From the NCBI GenBank assembly GCA_029562645.1, contig JAKQUI010000004.1:124001-188000 (forward strand): 64,000 nucleotides of DNA, read 5' to 3'. Of the stretch, positions 1 to 9,036 are shown in pieces. The notes beneath the pieces were generated by a model. That model worked only from the letters and a program-made list of their open reading frames with translations. It was not told the origin of the DNA and did not search any database. The translations under genes were made by a program, and so were the position numbers. This stretch comes from Spirochaetota bacterium (lineage in GTDB: Bacteria; Spirochaetota; UBA4802; JAKQUI01). Within the stretch, counting starts at the first letter, position 1. Every line of letters starts with the position of its first letter.

Positions 1-272
1 CCGTCTTTCGATTCGGCCTTGTCCTGTTTGTAGCATCTTCCGCATTTCTCGCCTATGTGTCGTATGCATTTTTTGATGGCATTCGCTACTTCATCATTTC
101 GCTCATCCTGCTTGGATCGTGGCTGGCGGTTTCATCTGCCTTCTGGCGCACCCCGCAATCGATCGAGTCGAATATCGCCACCTTCCGATCAATATATCGA
201 GTGATCTACGCCGCGTACTGCCTGGCGGTATTCGTGATTCGCGGCATTGATTGGATATCAATCGCTCGCTAA
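1..272 (+). CDS. C-terminal end of a membrane protein (5' truncated by window)
   Basis: The frame is open from base 3 to the TAA at 270-272, so this is the end of a gene that begins before the window. The visible 89 residues are strongly hydrophobic: one segment lies before the first in-frame GTG at 57, and two more, FIISLILLGSWLAVSSAF and a segment around YCLAVFVIRG, follow. The protein therefore looks like a multi-pass inner-membrane protein. No family motif is visible in the fragment and I cannot name a function. The gene converges on the large minus-strand lipoprotein gene, and the hairpin at 328-359 lies between them. Confidence 0.6.
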   Translation, partial: VFRFGLVLFVASSAFLAYVSYAFFDGIRYFIISLILLGSWLAVSSAFWRTPQSIESNIATFRSIYRVIYAAYCLAVFVIRGIDWISIAR

Positions 273-321
273 TACGATTATCGCATCCCTCCGCGCAAAA
301 GATCGCTATTGCATCTTCCAT

Positions 322-359
322 ATAAAACGAACGGCGGGGTTGATTCACCCCGCCGTTCG
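322..359 (-). terminator. Intrinsic terminator of the giant lipoprotein gene
   Basis: A perfect 12-bp stem (328-339 with 348-359, arm CGAACGGCGGGG) encloses an 8-nt loop. Read on the minus strand it is followed by TTTTATA, the layout of a rho-independent terminator. It lies 25 bases beyond the stop of the lipoprotein gene. The plus side has no T tract, so it should act mainly on minus-strand transcripts. Confidence 0.8.
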
Positions 360-383
360 GCACCAATCGATGTGTTGTGATGT

Positions 384-3300
384 TTACTCGAACATGCCCT
401 TGAATGAGGAATAGTAATCAAGCAACTGCCCGTTGTTGATTTCGCGCTGCTTGACAATCACCCCAAAGGACTGCAGCAAATGCCCCAGCTCGAACCAGAA
501 GGTCCCCTCATTGCTTGTCGTGAAGATTTCCTTCTTGAGCAGCGAATCGATCTCCTCGGTCATATTCCATGCCGTGTACTGCGACGCCGGCTTAAGGTTG
601 TCGAGCAGATACGTCCCCACGCCGTTCGGGCTAAATGCGATGAGACCAAGTTGCGTGAGCTCGTCGTACATCGTCTCTCCGTACTGCATGTATGCGTCGC
701 CGTCATTTTCAGGCGTCAGCTGGAACTTCCTGAGTAACTTCGGCAAATTCGCCGTGAGGTTCGTCACGAGGTTCGAATACCGCTCGTCATGCGTGCACGG
801 ATGGCACCCGTTCTCGTCGCAGGTCTGGCAATCCTCGCTGCTGTTGTACAGAAGACTGCCGACGGCCGTCCGCACCTGCCGCAGATCATCCGGCGTGATG
901 TCCTGGATGCTCGGCGTGTTGATAAAATCGTTCCACGCCGTGTACCCGCGCCCCGTCACGTAATGAGGATTCGAACGATACGCCGTCTCGGGGTGCGTCG
1001 AATCGCCCGGGTTGAACAGTATCGCGATGATGTCGGCGAAATTGTTCAACTTGTGGCGATGCGTCGATCCCGCCGGTTCCGGCCATGAGTAATGAACGAT
1101 GCTCCCATTGCCCGTGTTCAGGTCGTAATCGTACTTGTCGTCGTAAATCTTGTCGATGAACATCTCGCGCGACTTCTGCACCAGCTTCCGCGGGCTCGAC
1201 AGATACTTCCCTGCGTCCCGATAATCAGCCGGCAGGAAGTAGTCCCTGAGGAAGTTCGGCACCTCGACATCGGTGTTGTCGTAGATGTCGTGCATCGCAT
1301 AGTCCTTCTGATAGTTCAGCTCTTCCTCAATGTTGATGCCGTTCCCCCAGCGATACACCCAATCGATGAAGATGTCCCGGCTCTTTCCGTCGACGATGAG
1401 CTTCCGCGGTCGGTTATAGCTGTGCGACCGCTCATGGACGCCCGCAATGGCGAAATTCTCGACTATTGCGGATTGGCTCGTGAAATCCGCCGCGACGAAC
1501 GTCGTGCCGGACTCGCCGCTGCTGAAGAGCTTGGCCATGTTAAGGTCGTACTTGTGCAGGCTGTACACGTTCGGGCACTGATCGATGCGCCCTCGATACC
1601 AGCGGTCATAGTAATCCTCGCACAGCTCGCTGTAGCTGGTGTCGGAATCCGTCCGGAAATCGAAGTATTCCTTCAGGCCCTCGAACTCGACCGTGTAGGA
1701 GTTGCTGTTAAAGACGCCACCCGGGAAAATGTGGCTCTTAATATCGAGATACTTGTAATACCGGAGCGCCGTCCCTTCGCCGTCGGTAAAGAACAGCGAG
1801 CTCCCCGAATTGGCGTCGTACTCGGCTTTGGTGATCTCGACGTATTTCCCAAGGCCAAACACTTTCTCGCCCTTCTTGAATCCCTCCGGAACCGACAGCG
1901 CATCGTCCTTGATTCGGTAGATGCCGTCGATGAACCCTTCCTTGAAATTCACGCCCGCGAACTTCACCAGCACCTTATTGATCTCGTCGAGGTTCTCCTG
2001 GAGCTTCGTTGCATTGAGCTCATCGCCCCAGCTGTCGAAGGTGAAATTATACAGTTTCTCGATGTCGTTCACGCCGCTGTCTTTCACGAACTGAATGATC
2101 TTGTGGTAATCGATCTCCGTGAGCGCCCGCTCGGCGTCATCGATAAAATCGTGTATCTGCGTATCCTTCGCCGTATCGTAGGCGATAATGCTCTGCGGGT
2201 CCGCGGGGTTCGGCACCATCGCGTTGCCGTTCACGTCGGTCGGCCGGAAGATCTGCATCACCGTGAACTTGGTGCCATCCTTGAGCGCAAGCGCCTGCGC
2301 CCGGGTGAGCTTCACGCAATTCTGTTCGCACAGCAGATCGCCATTGCAGGCCTCGACGTCCTTGCGGTACTCCTCGTCGATGTGCTTGACCACCAGGTAA
2401 TTGTCGCCGTTCACGATGGTCTTAAAGGCGACATTCTTGAACTCGTCGCTTTGGATCAGGTCGCGCATGAAATCGAGACTATCGCGAAGCTGGTCCAGCG
2501 AATCGCTGTCGCAGAAATAACGGAGCTTGTTGATCGGAATCCGCCAGTCGACATTCGGGTTGATGATCTTCTTGCCGTTCTCATCAAGAACGTACTTCCC
2601 GTCATTATCCTTGAGATAATACGACTCAAGAGCCCCGGTATCGCTACCAGCCGTGAGGAGGAAATTCCCCTGATTGTTCAGATACGTCCGGATGACGTTC
2701 TGAATCGTCTGTTCGACGCCCTTCTTGATGGGGTCCGGATAATTCAGGTTCGCGTACTTGCTTTCGAGAATAAACGGCAGCAATCCCTGCCGCATACCGC
2801 GATCCGACGCATCGAGACGGTCCGTGCCCGGATTGTGGTCCACCAACAGATTGAGGACCGCGTCGGATTTGTATTCCGGCTCCGTGCTCCCCGACTTCCG
2901 CTTCGATTCGTTCAGGGCCGCCTGCATCATCGTCATGTGATCGATCTGCGCCCGGAAACCGTCGCGCGCATAAAAGGCGATATCGCCCCGATCTATATCG
3001 CTATAATGCCCAACCCTGCGAGAAGCAGGAATCGACGACGGTGCGAGGTCCGCATCGGCGATGTTCTTGCCTGCTATCCCGTCCTCATGCAAGGTTCCAA
3101 CGATCGAACCGAACAACCCGATAAACAGGTCGAACTTGCCTTCGCTTTCCTTGTTCCACGGATCCCAGGACGAGACCGCGCCGCCCGGTCCGAATGCCAC
3201 CGGGTAGGTGACCCCCGCCACACGAGGCACATACGGAAGGTCCTTCGCCTTCATCCGGACCTCGGATTCATTGGAATCCTTAGACCCGTTCTTGTTTTCG

Positions 3301-6300
3301 TCAATGTAATAGATGTACAGGCCCGAGCTTGTCGAGCTTTCCCCGTAATAGCTGAGGTTATAATACGTCTTGTAGAACTTGTTGAACTTACGGATATCGT
3401 CCGCCCCGAAACCGCCGTCGATGATATCGCCGGTCCCATAGACCTTGTTCCCCAACGTGATGATCGAGGTGTAATTATCGCCCTGGATCGCAGGAAGCAC
3501 CGGACCGTTGCCGAGGGCGTTCCAGGAAAGCGTGGTTATCTTCATAAACCATTTCGCTATATCTGAAAACCATCCTGTTACGAAATAAAAATAATCGAGA
3601 CAAACCATATAATCCGTATCGTTGAAAGAAGCACCCGCATAACGCCATGTATTATTGTTTTCTCCAACAAGCTTGAGAAAATAATTCGTTTCGCTTTCCC
3701 AACCCTTTTCGAAGTTGGTATTAATGTTAGACAATCCCCATTTTGCATTGTCGGAAATACTCGATCCATACCGTTTTGCCTTAGATATACCTGCGATTCC
3801 ATTGCAGTTGATCAATGAATACGCCCACAACTCTATTTGCGCACCCACATGACCAAGAATATCTTTATCGGTATGTAATGGAATAATATAAATATACTTC
3901 TTTTTGTTCATCAACCATTTAAAATTTTTTCGAATGGCTTCTTCACGTGTACTGCAATCAACAACTTCCCTATATGATGGATTACTCGAGGCATGTGAAA
4001 CAACGGCGGCGTTGTTCGCATAATCTGAACTAGCATTATATCCAGCTTCATACGGATTCGTATTATATCGGAGATAAGCATATTTAGTTACCGGCTTTTC
4101 ATTCGAATCCTTGTATTCATTCCCATTCTCATCACGTGCGGCATCAAATCCAGGATCGGTTGAAGATGCTGGACGGAAAAACGCTTCATAAATGTGATAC
4201 CGCCCCTTACGATTATAGGCATGGTCGTTCTGTTTAGTGTCCCCGCCATTATCGTAAAATGATTGAGCCGCACCAGGTCCCTGATCTCCACCGGGAAAAT
4301 CACCTCGTCCTTTGATATAATACCAGTCCGTATAATAATCATTCTTATATTTGCAGTCGGATCCATTCGGAGCCTTGCCTCGATAGGTGTACGGACCATA
4401 CCCCTCCCACGTTGCAAGCGCAATTTCACTCATTACCCAATGCGAGGTCGTAAGTTTGTCGACATTGATATAAGTACCATTCGCTTTCTCAACAACACCT
4501 TCCTTGGATACGCCGATTAGGTCACCTTGTGATGGGGCAAATTTTCCCTTCCAGGCACCGATTGATCCTTCAAACTTTCCTTGGCCCTCATCGCCACTGC
4601 GTCCACCCGAACGAATTCGAAATGTTCCCGGTTGTAACAGTTCATTAGCAGCCATCACATTCTGTGTGGTGTATTGGACAAAATTCTCCTTCGCTGGGGG
4701 TGTTTCCTTATAATCAAAATAACTAGCGCGATATATGTCATTATTACCTAAAACACGAATATTGATAACAACAATGTCCAATATATTAAGCGCTTCAAGG
4801 TAGTCCCGATCCGCAAGCGGCGACTCCATTGAGCGCATGCAGTTCTCGATCGTGAGCTCGGCCGGCGCTGCCTTTGGATCTACAATGCCGCAGCCCGCTG
4901 ACATCACATACATGAACTGCGTGAGCATCGACAATCGCTTGTCGTCGGAGGGATTGCTCAGCAACCGCGGATCGTTCCCATCTTCGTTCAGCACAACGAG
5001 ATTGCGGACATTGGTGACGAGGTTCCCGAACAGCGTCTGCACATTGCGGTTCGGATCGCCAAAATACGCCCTGCCGTCCTCGGGAGTGAGGGCCCATTTC
5101 TTGACCGGTTGATTATAGTAGGCGGGGTATGAAGGGTTTCGCCCCTTGGTGCAATAGAAATTCGAAAGCACATAGTACTTCAGGTTGGTCATGATGGCTT
5201 CCATCTGCCCCTCGGGGCTTCCGTCGCCATACTGATCGCCGTTCGCATACGAGAGATTGATCTTCGTGAAAGAATCGCTCGTTCGCGGATTCCCATCATC
5301 GTATTCGCCGTCGTTGTCGCCGTTGAGCATGTCGTGCATTTGCAGACGGAAGGGCTTCTCGACGCTATCCGAGCTCACGCCGTGCTTCATGAGCGTCAGG
5401 TAGCCGTTGGCAGCAAACAACCCGGGAAAATGGGTCCAGTACGAAGAATTACCTTCGTACCCGGTCGGCTTGTAATCCCACCCGCTCCAGAGGATCTCCG
5501 TAAGGCGGGACCGGGATATCCCCTGGTCCGCGCCAAAGCTCAACGTCTTGTTCAGGCGGTTCATCACCCCGTCGCGCAACCAGCGGAGAAGCTCATTATT
5601 GTCAAAGTCGAACACCTCGACATCCTCGAGCCGGTCGTACCAGTCCATGTCATGATACACCGCGTTCAGGAACCACTTGGTGTACAGCGACTCGTCGTTC
5701 GAAACCAATTCCGGGATGGGCATTCCATTCTCGCGATTGTACTTGAGCGAGCGACGCTTTGCGCTTTCCGAGAATATCGAGGCCTGTCGGTCCAGCACCT
5801 GGCGCCCCTGTTCGAGCATGTTCACGCTCTTTACTATATTACCCTGCTCATCAAGGATATTATAGACGGGATTCTTCAGCTTCGGGAACAGGTCGCTGAT
5901 GATGAAATCGCCGATCCCGTACTTCACCGGGTCCGCGCCCGGCGCGAGCCAGTCCGCGACCTCTTTCTCGATCGCGGTGATGCCGGTGAACGGATCGTTC
6001 TTCTCGAGGTAATCGATGAGGCTGAACATCTTCTCCTCGACGTCCCAGTGCTCTTCGATCACCGTCTCGATGCTCTTGCGGATGAGCGTGGAGAGCTCCT
6101 GCAGCCCCTCGCCGTCGCCGTAGAGGGTGCGCGCGAAGCTGATGTTCTCGATCAGGGTGTTGACGCCGTCGTAACCGATGCTCTCGAGCTCCTGGCTCTT
6201 GCCGAAGAGCTTCCACGGATAGGTCGCGGTCTCGGCGGGGTCGTATGTCTCATTGTCGTCGAAGATGCCGTTGTCGTTGGCGTCGACATAATACTTCTTG

Positions 6301-6800
6301 TCGGAGTTCACGTCCTCCCAGTTGCGCAGGGCGATGAGCACGTCGATGATGACGCTCGCGCCGTCGGACATTACGCGCGGATCGATGTCCAGGATCGCTT
6401 TTACGATGTCAACGGTCGTGTCAAGGGAGTCGGGGTTCGTGCGATACACGGTATGGAACGAGTTGAAGCTCTTGGAGAGCTTGTCCACCGTCTCGGGGAA
6501 AATCGCCTTCCCGCCGGGGGTGTCGGGAACATACAGCGCCTCGCCGGTGCGTACCATCATCTCGCCCATCAGCTCGGGATTGGAGTACATCATGTCGTTC
6601 ATCCGCCGATTGAACTCGCGGGGGTCGAGACTCTCGAAAGCGGACTTCAGGGCGGGGGATTCATTGAGCACCTCGAACAGGCGCACCTTGTCGTCCGGCT
6701 CGGTTTTCTGGAAACCATCATCGCCGACGGTTTTCGAACATCCAAATGCGACCATGCCGGAGAGCATGGCAAGGAGTACGAGCTGCGATATCTTTTTCAT
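384..6800 (-). CDS. Giant (2138 aa) lipoprotein of unknown function, mosaic composition
   Basis: I chose the ATG at 6800 because a lipoprotein signal peptide begins there (MKKISQLVLLAMLSG..., cleavage before Cys in VAFGC) and an AGGGGGG ribosome site precedes it; an upstream in-frame start would spoil the signal. The mature protein is very large, rich in Asp, Asn and Tyr, with no transmembrane segment after the signal, so it is probably anchored in an outer or periplasmic membrane face. Three 12-residue loops resemble calcium-binding EF or dockerin loops: DANDNGIFDDNE (from residue 173), DENGNEYKDSNE (from 890) and DENKNGSKDSNE (from 1167). The part encoded by about 3541-4795 (residues about 670-1087) is clearly more AT-rich than either flank, although the frame stays open. 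It is a single-gene unit with its own promoter and terminator. I recognise no family; surface adhesion or antigen roles would be guesses. Confidence 0.85.
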   Translation of the reverse strand: MKKISQLVLLAMLSGMVAFGCSKTVGDDGFQKTEPDDKVRLFEVLNESPALKSAFESLDPREFNRRMNDMMYSNPELMGEMMVRTGEALYVPDTPGGKAIFPETVDKLSKSFNSFHTVYRTNPDSLDTTVDIVKAILDIDPRVMSDGASVIIDVLIALRNWEDVNSDKKYYVDANDNGIFDDNETYDPAETATYPWKLFGKSQELESIGYDGVNTLIENISFARTLYGDGEGLQELSTLIRKSIETVIEEHWDVEEKMFSLIDYLEKNDPFTGITAIEKEVADWLAPGADPVKYGIGDFIISDLFPKLKNPVYNILDEQGNIVKSVNMLEQGRQVLDRQASIFSESAKRRSLKYNRENGMPIPELVSNDESLYTKWFLNAVYHDMDWYDRLEDVEVFDFDNNELLRWLRDGVMNRLNKTLSFGADQGISRSRLTEILWSGWDYKPTGYEGNSSYWTHFPGLFAANGYLTLMKHGVSSDSVEKPFRLQMHDMLNGDNDGEYDDGNPRTSDSFTKINLSYANGDQYGDGSPEGQMEAIMTNLKYYVLSNFYCTKGRNPSYPAYYNQPVKKWALTPEDGRAYFGDPNRNVQTLFGNLVTNVRNLVVLNEDGNDPRLLSNPSDDKRLSMLTQFMYVMSAGCGIVDPKAAPAELTIENCMRSMESPLADRDYLEALNILDIVVINIRVLGNNDIYRASYFDYKETPPAKENFVQYTTQNVMAANELLQPGTFRIRSGGRSGDEGQGKFEGSIGAWKGKFAPSQGDLIGVSKEGVVEKANGTYINVDKLTTSHWVMSEIALATWEGYGPYTYRGKAPNGSDCKYKNDYYTDWYYIKGRGDFPGGDQGPGAAQSFYDNGGDTKQNDHAYNRKGRYHIYEAFFRPASSTDPGFDAARDENGNEYKDSNEKPVTKYAYLRYNTNPYEAGYNASSDYANNAAVVSHASSNPSYREVVDCSTREEAIRKNFKWLMNKKKYIYIIPLHTDKDILGHVGAQIELWAYSLINCNGIAGISKAKRYGSSISDNAKWGLSNINTNFEKGWESETNYFLKLVGENNNTWRYAGASFNDTDYMVCLDYFYFVTGWFSDIAKWFMKITTLSWNALGNGPVLPAIQGDNYTSIITLGNKVYGTGDIIDGGFGADDIRKFNKFYKTYYNLSYYGESSTSSGLYIYYIDENKNGSKDSNESEVRMKAKDLPYVPRVAGVTYPVAFGPGGAVSSWDPWNKESEGKFDLFIGLFGSIVGTLHEDGIAGKNIADADLAPSSIPASRRVGHYSDIDRGDIAFYARDGFRAQIDHMTMMQAALNESKRKSGSTEPEYKSDAVLNLLVDHNPGTDRLDASDRGMRQGLLPFILESKYANLNYPDPIKKGVEQTIQNVIRTYLNNQGNFLLTAGSDTGALESYYLKDNDGKYVLDENGKKIINPNVDWRIPINKLRYFCDSDSLDQLRDSLDFMRDLIQSDEFKNVAFKTIVNGDNYLVVKHIDEEYRKDVEACNGDLLCEQNCVKLTRAQALALKDGTKFTVMQIFRPTDVNGNAMVPNPADPQSIIAYDTAKDTQIHDFIDDAERALTEIDYHKIIQFVKDSGVNDIEKLYNFTFDSWGDELNATKLQENLDEINKVLVKFAGVNFKEGFIDGIYRIKDDALSVPEGFKKGEKVFGLGKYVEITKAEYDANSGSSLFFTDGEGTALRYYKYLDIKSHIFPGGVFNSNSYTVEFEGLKEYFDFRTDSDTSYSELCEDYYDRWYRGRIDQCPNVYSLHKYDLNMAKLFSSGESGTTFVAADFTSQSAIVENFAIAGVHERSHSYNRPRKLIVDGKSRDIFIDWVYRWGNGINIEEELNYQKDYAMHDIYDNTDVEVPNFLRDYFLPADYRDAGKYLSSPRKLVQKSREMFIDKIYDDKYDYDLNTGNGSIVHYSWPEPAGSTHRHKLNNFADIIAILFNPGDSTHPETAYRSNPHYVTGRGYTAWNDFINTPSIQDITPDDLRQVRTAVGSLLYNSSEDCQTCDENGCHPCTHDERYSNLVTNLTANLPKLLRKFQLTPENDGDAYMQYGETMYDELTQLGLIAFSPNGVGTYLLDNLKPASQYTAWNMTEEIDSLLKKEIFTTSNEGTFWFELGHLLQSFGVIVKQREINNGQLLDYYSSFKGMFE

Positions 6801-6832
6801 GAGACCCCCCTGGAAAATCTTCACACCATGAG

Positions 6833-6861
6833 AACATAGTAAAAGAACGAGCGACAATCAA
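6833..6861 (-). promoter_or_regulatory. Candidate sigma-70 promoter for the giant lipoprotein gene
   Basis: On the minus strand TTGATT (6861-6856) and TATGTT (6838-6833) are separated by exactly 17 bases and would start transcription about 25 bases before the chosen ATG. Both boxes match the consensus at four of six positions. The call is plausible but rests on pattern alone. Confidence 0.4.
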
Positions 6862-6923
6862 CCGAACGCATTAAAAATAAGAAAAATTCATAAGAAAGAA
6901 AATACTGACTCCCGGTAAAACTT

Positions 6924-6937
6924 TGACCGGCCAGTCA
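6924..6937. promoter_or_regulatory. TetR-type palindromic operator candidate
   Basis: TGACCGGCCAGTCA is a 14-bp palindrome broken at one symmetric pair. Its TGAC...GTCA arms resemble operators of several TetR/AcrR-family repressors of lipid or efflux genes. A further half-site-like ACTGACT lies at 6903-6910. It sits about 125 bases upstream of the lipoprotein ATG and about 290 bases upstream of the Nudix gene, so its target is not settled. No TetR gene is in the window. Confidence 0.45.
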
Positions 6938-7226
6938 GTTTCAAATTACTGTAATTATCGATTCATGTCAAAAAATATTTTTCGGTATAATGGTAAAAAT
7001 CAAGCTTTTTTATGTAATACAATAAGACAAAATATATCAACAGTTTTATTTAATTTGTTTTTCGATATTTTTATATATCGATTATCATACTCAATAACAT
7101 TATGTCACGTAACCGCTGAGGGACCTTTCGAGAAATGTGTTGAAAAATTCTCATTCCCGAAGGAGAAGTGCGTGTATATTCAAACAGTGCTTAAAACACC
7201 TACATGTTGATAGATATTGTCATATA

Positions 7227-7796
7227 ATGAACCGCTGGACGACAAAAAACAAAACGGATTTACTGAAAACGCCGGTATTTTCCCTGAGCAAACTGACCTG
7301 CTCGCTCGAGCGTAGGGCCATCGAACACGATTTCTATGTTTTACAAACCGCCGATTGGATCAACATCGTCGCGATTACCACAGACGGGCGCTTCATTATG
7401 GTGCGGCAGCACCGTCTCGGCACAGACGAGATCACCTGGGAAACGCCTGCGGGGATGATAGACCGCCATGAATCACCGGAACGTGCGGCCGAACGAGAAC
7501 TCGAGGAAGAAACTGGCTATCGGGCCAATAAAATTATTCCATTGAAGAAACTTGCGGCAAATCCGGCGATTATGTCCAATTACATACATTTTTACCTCGC
7601 CATCGATTGCGAGCCTGCGGGCCCCCAGCGACTCGACGAAACCGAGGACATCGACATCGTCCTCATGGATCGCGATGAGCTGGGCGCGAACATACAAAAC
7701 GGATCGATCGACCACTCCATCGCCCTGCTGGCAGTGAGCCTATATTTTCTATCGCCATACGCCGGGCAGCCCCCCGCCTATTATCCGCCGGCATGA
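7227..7796 (+). CDS. Nudix hydrolase, ADP-ribose pyrophosphatase-like
   Basis: The protein has 189 residues from the ATG at 7227. Residues 76-98 form a complete Nudix box (GX5EX7REUXEEXGU: GMIDRHE, then REL-EEE-TGY), with the glutamates that bind the catalytic Mg2+. A following NPAIMSN segment resembles the ADP-sugar-binding stretch of ADP-ribose pyrophosphatases. These cytoplasmic enzymes hydrolyse ADP-ribose or related NDP-sugars to AMP and a sugar phosphate. The N-terminal 45 residues fit the beta-domain of ADPRases. The start lacks a clear ribosome site; the frame is open further upstream to 7137, but that part lies in AT-rich sequence with odd composition. It overlaps the next gene by four bases, so the two are probably cotranslated. 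Confidence 0.85.
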   Translation: MNRWTTKNKTDLLKTPVFSLSKLTCSLERRAIEHDFYVLQTADWINIVAITTDGRFIMVRQHRLGTDEITWETPAGMIDRHESPERAAERELEEETGYRANKIIPLKKLAANPAIMSNYIHFYLAIDCEPAGPQRLDETEDIDIVLMDRDELGANIQNGSIDHSIALLAVSLYFLSPYAGQPPAYYPPA

Positions 7797-8221
7797 TCCA
7801 TCCGATTGCCCTCGCCGTCATGCTGTTCGCCGCCCCGGAGAGTTCGCCGGAGTACCTCCTCACGTTGCAACGGCACGCCAAACAGACCGCCGCCGTCGAG
7901 TGGTCCATCTCCATAGCGCGCACCGGCGAGGCCATGGTCGCTTCGGTCACGGGCTACCGCGGAAGGACGAAACAACGCACGCTCTCCCGGACCGAGTATC
8001 TGGAGCTTGTCGAAAAATTGAACCGCTGCGGGATCTGGACGATGCGCGACCGGTATCCGAAAACCTCGCCGAATGGATGGTATGCCCTGCGCGTGAGCGA
8101 CGGCGTTCATTCGCACGGCTTCGTCTTCGAGGACGGCGTGCGTTACACGGGAGCGCAGGCGGGGTATGCTGAGATAACGCGTCTGCTCACCAATCTGGCG
8201 CGGCGCATGCTCGAGGATTGA
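7793..8221 (+). CDS. Small hypothetical protein coupled to the Nudix gene
   Basis: A 142-aa protein begins with ATG inside an ATGA overlap with the Nudix stop, which argues for translational coupling. The N-terminus (MIHPIALAVMLFAAPES) is hydrophobic and could be a short signal peptide, but the cleavage site is not convincing. The rest is a compact alpha/beta-looking domain with a GYRGRTKQRTLSRTEYLEL stretch and no motif I recognise. Its function is unknown; the coupling suggests coexpression with the Nudix hydrolase. Confidence 0.65.
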   Translation: MIHPIALAVMLFAAPESSPEYLLTLQRHAKQTAAVEWSISIARTGEAMVASVTGYRGRTKQRTLSRTEYLELVEKLNRCGIWTMRDRYPKTSPNGWYALRVSDGVHSHGFVFEDGVRYTGAQAGYAEITRLLTNLARRMLED

Positions 8222-8268
8222 GCGGGGCGTCCGTGAGGCGCGAGACGCTCATCCGGCGCGCGGCGCCA

Positions 8269-8709
8269 TCACTTGAACTCGTCGCACCTGAATTCGCGAC
8301 GGTCCACCTCGTCGGACGAAACGGAAAAGCAGAGTATCCGCGCCGTATCGATCATTTTAAACTTGATGATGCGATAGCGCCCCTCGATATTCTGCTCGAT
8401 GCAGCCCTCGCGCGACTCGATGAGCCGCTTCACGAAGCGGTTCTCCATGAACGAAAGCCCAATCAGCGCGCGCTGCGGATGATACCGGATCCGCCCGTCG
8501 GTGCCGATGATGTAAAAGTATCCGGACCGGCCCATGGTGTGCGCAGCGTCCGCGTGCACCGCGCCCAGCTGGGCCGGATCTGCCGCATACGACGCGAACC
8601 GGCGGTCGATGGCGCTTTTTGCGAGCGTTCCGCTCGTAGAACAGGCGATCGACACGCACAGCGCCGGAATCATCAGCGCAACAAGAGAATACGACAAGTT
8701 CATACGCAC
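8269..8709 (-). CDS. Stand-alone Cache-like sensor lipoprotein
   Basis: The start is taken as GTG at 8709 because GGAGG lies six bases upstream of it, while the ATG two codons later is twelve bases away. The 146-aa protein has a spirochaete-style lipoprotein signal (ALCVSIAC). The centre reads GRSGYFYIIGTDGRIRYHP and then a LIGLSF segment, typical of single Cache (sCache_2-type) extracytoplasmic ligand-binding domains, which are normally attached to chemoreceptors or kinases. Here no transmembrane or output domain follows, so it may work as a free lipid-anchored binding protein for small carboxylates or similar ligands. The gene converges on the small gene ending at 8221. Cache membership is inferred from motif resemblance. 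Confidence 0.7.
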   Translation of the reverse strand: MRMNLSYSLVALMIPALCVSIACSTSGTLAKSAIDRRFASYAADPAQLGAVHADAAHTMGRSGYFYIIGTDGRIRYHPQRALIGLSFMENRFVKRLIESREGCIEQNIEGRYRIIKFKMIDTARILCFSVSSDEVDRREFRCDEFK

Positions 8710-9036
8710 AACACACCTCCATCGCTTTCAGAACCGCCGTTGCAAGCGCATTTCGCGCTCATCACGCGACTGCGCATGCGCCACTTCATGATTCCGAGCG
8801 CGCCGTTTTTTCCACGGAATGAACGATATCGTGCCGATTCTCTCCGGCCATCAAACACTGACATTTCGGGAAAAACCGACAGAAAAATTTTTCTGAAAAT
8901 CCTTAAAATAATATGATTTGAGGCAAATATCTATTGACAATAATATTTTTCTTTTAAACATTATCATTTAAATCAATCATAATCCAAAGATTAATCACAA
9001 TCTTAGACAAGCACGCGACTGCAATGGAGGTTTTTT
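8710..9036. other. Intergenic region with promoter, no gene seen
   Basis: This 327-base divergent region separates the Cache lipoprotein from the OmpL47 protein. The part from about 8880 to 9030 is AT-rich and contains a perfect -35 box, TTGACA (8934-8939). A loose -10 such as TAAACA follows after 15 bases, which would give a leader of about 70 bases before the ATG at 9037. I see no other structure. Confidence 0.45.

Larger units (their letters stand above)
6801..7226. other. AT-rich intergenic region with regulatory sites, no gene seen
   Basis: This 426-base divergent region is much more AT-rich than its surroundings. It holds the candidate lipoprotein promoter and the palindrome at 6924-6937. 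A 95-codon open frame at 6923-7210 has no ribosome site and an implausible composition, so I see no credible gene. The segment about 6940-7220 has no other structure I can support. Confidence 0.6.

Noticed and set aside
1092-3566. 824-codon open frame on the plus strand opposite the giant lipoprotein
   Set aside because: It is antisense to a well-formed lipoprotein gene, has Val/Arg/Asp/His-rich filler composition typical of reversed GC-rich coding DNA, and has no ribosome site.
3541-4795. Insertion element inside the lipoprotein gene
   Set aside because: No terminal repeats, target duplication or transposase frame, and the lipoprotein frame runs through unbroken.
6923-7210. 95-codon frame in the AT-rich divergent region
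   Set aside because: No ribosome site, odd composition (many Phe, Cys, Asn), and it would overlap the operator candidate.
7223-7228. TATAAT sequence as a -10 box of the Nudix gene
   Set aside because: It overlaps the ATG and has no -35 at proper distance, so the match is probably chance.
8218-8916. 232-codon plus-strand frame overlapping the Cache lipoprotein
   Set aside because: The minus-strand gene has a signal peptide, a ribosome site and a domain; this frame has none.
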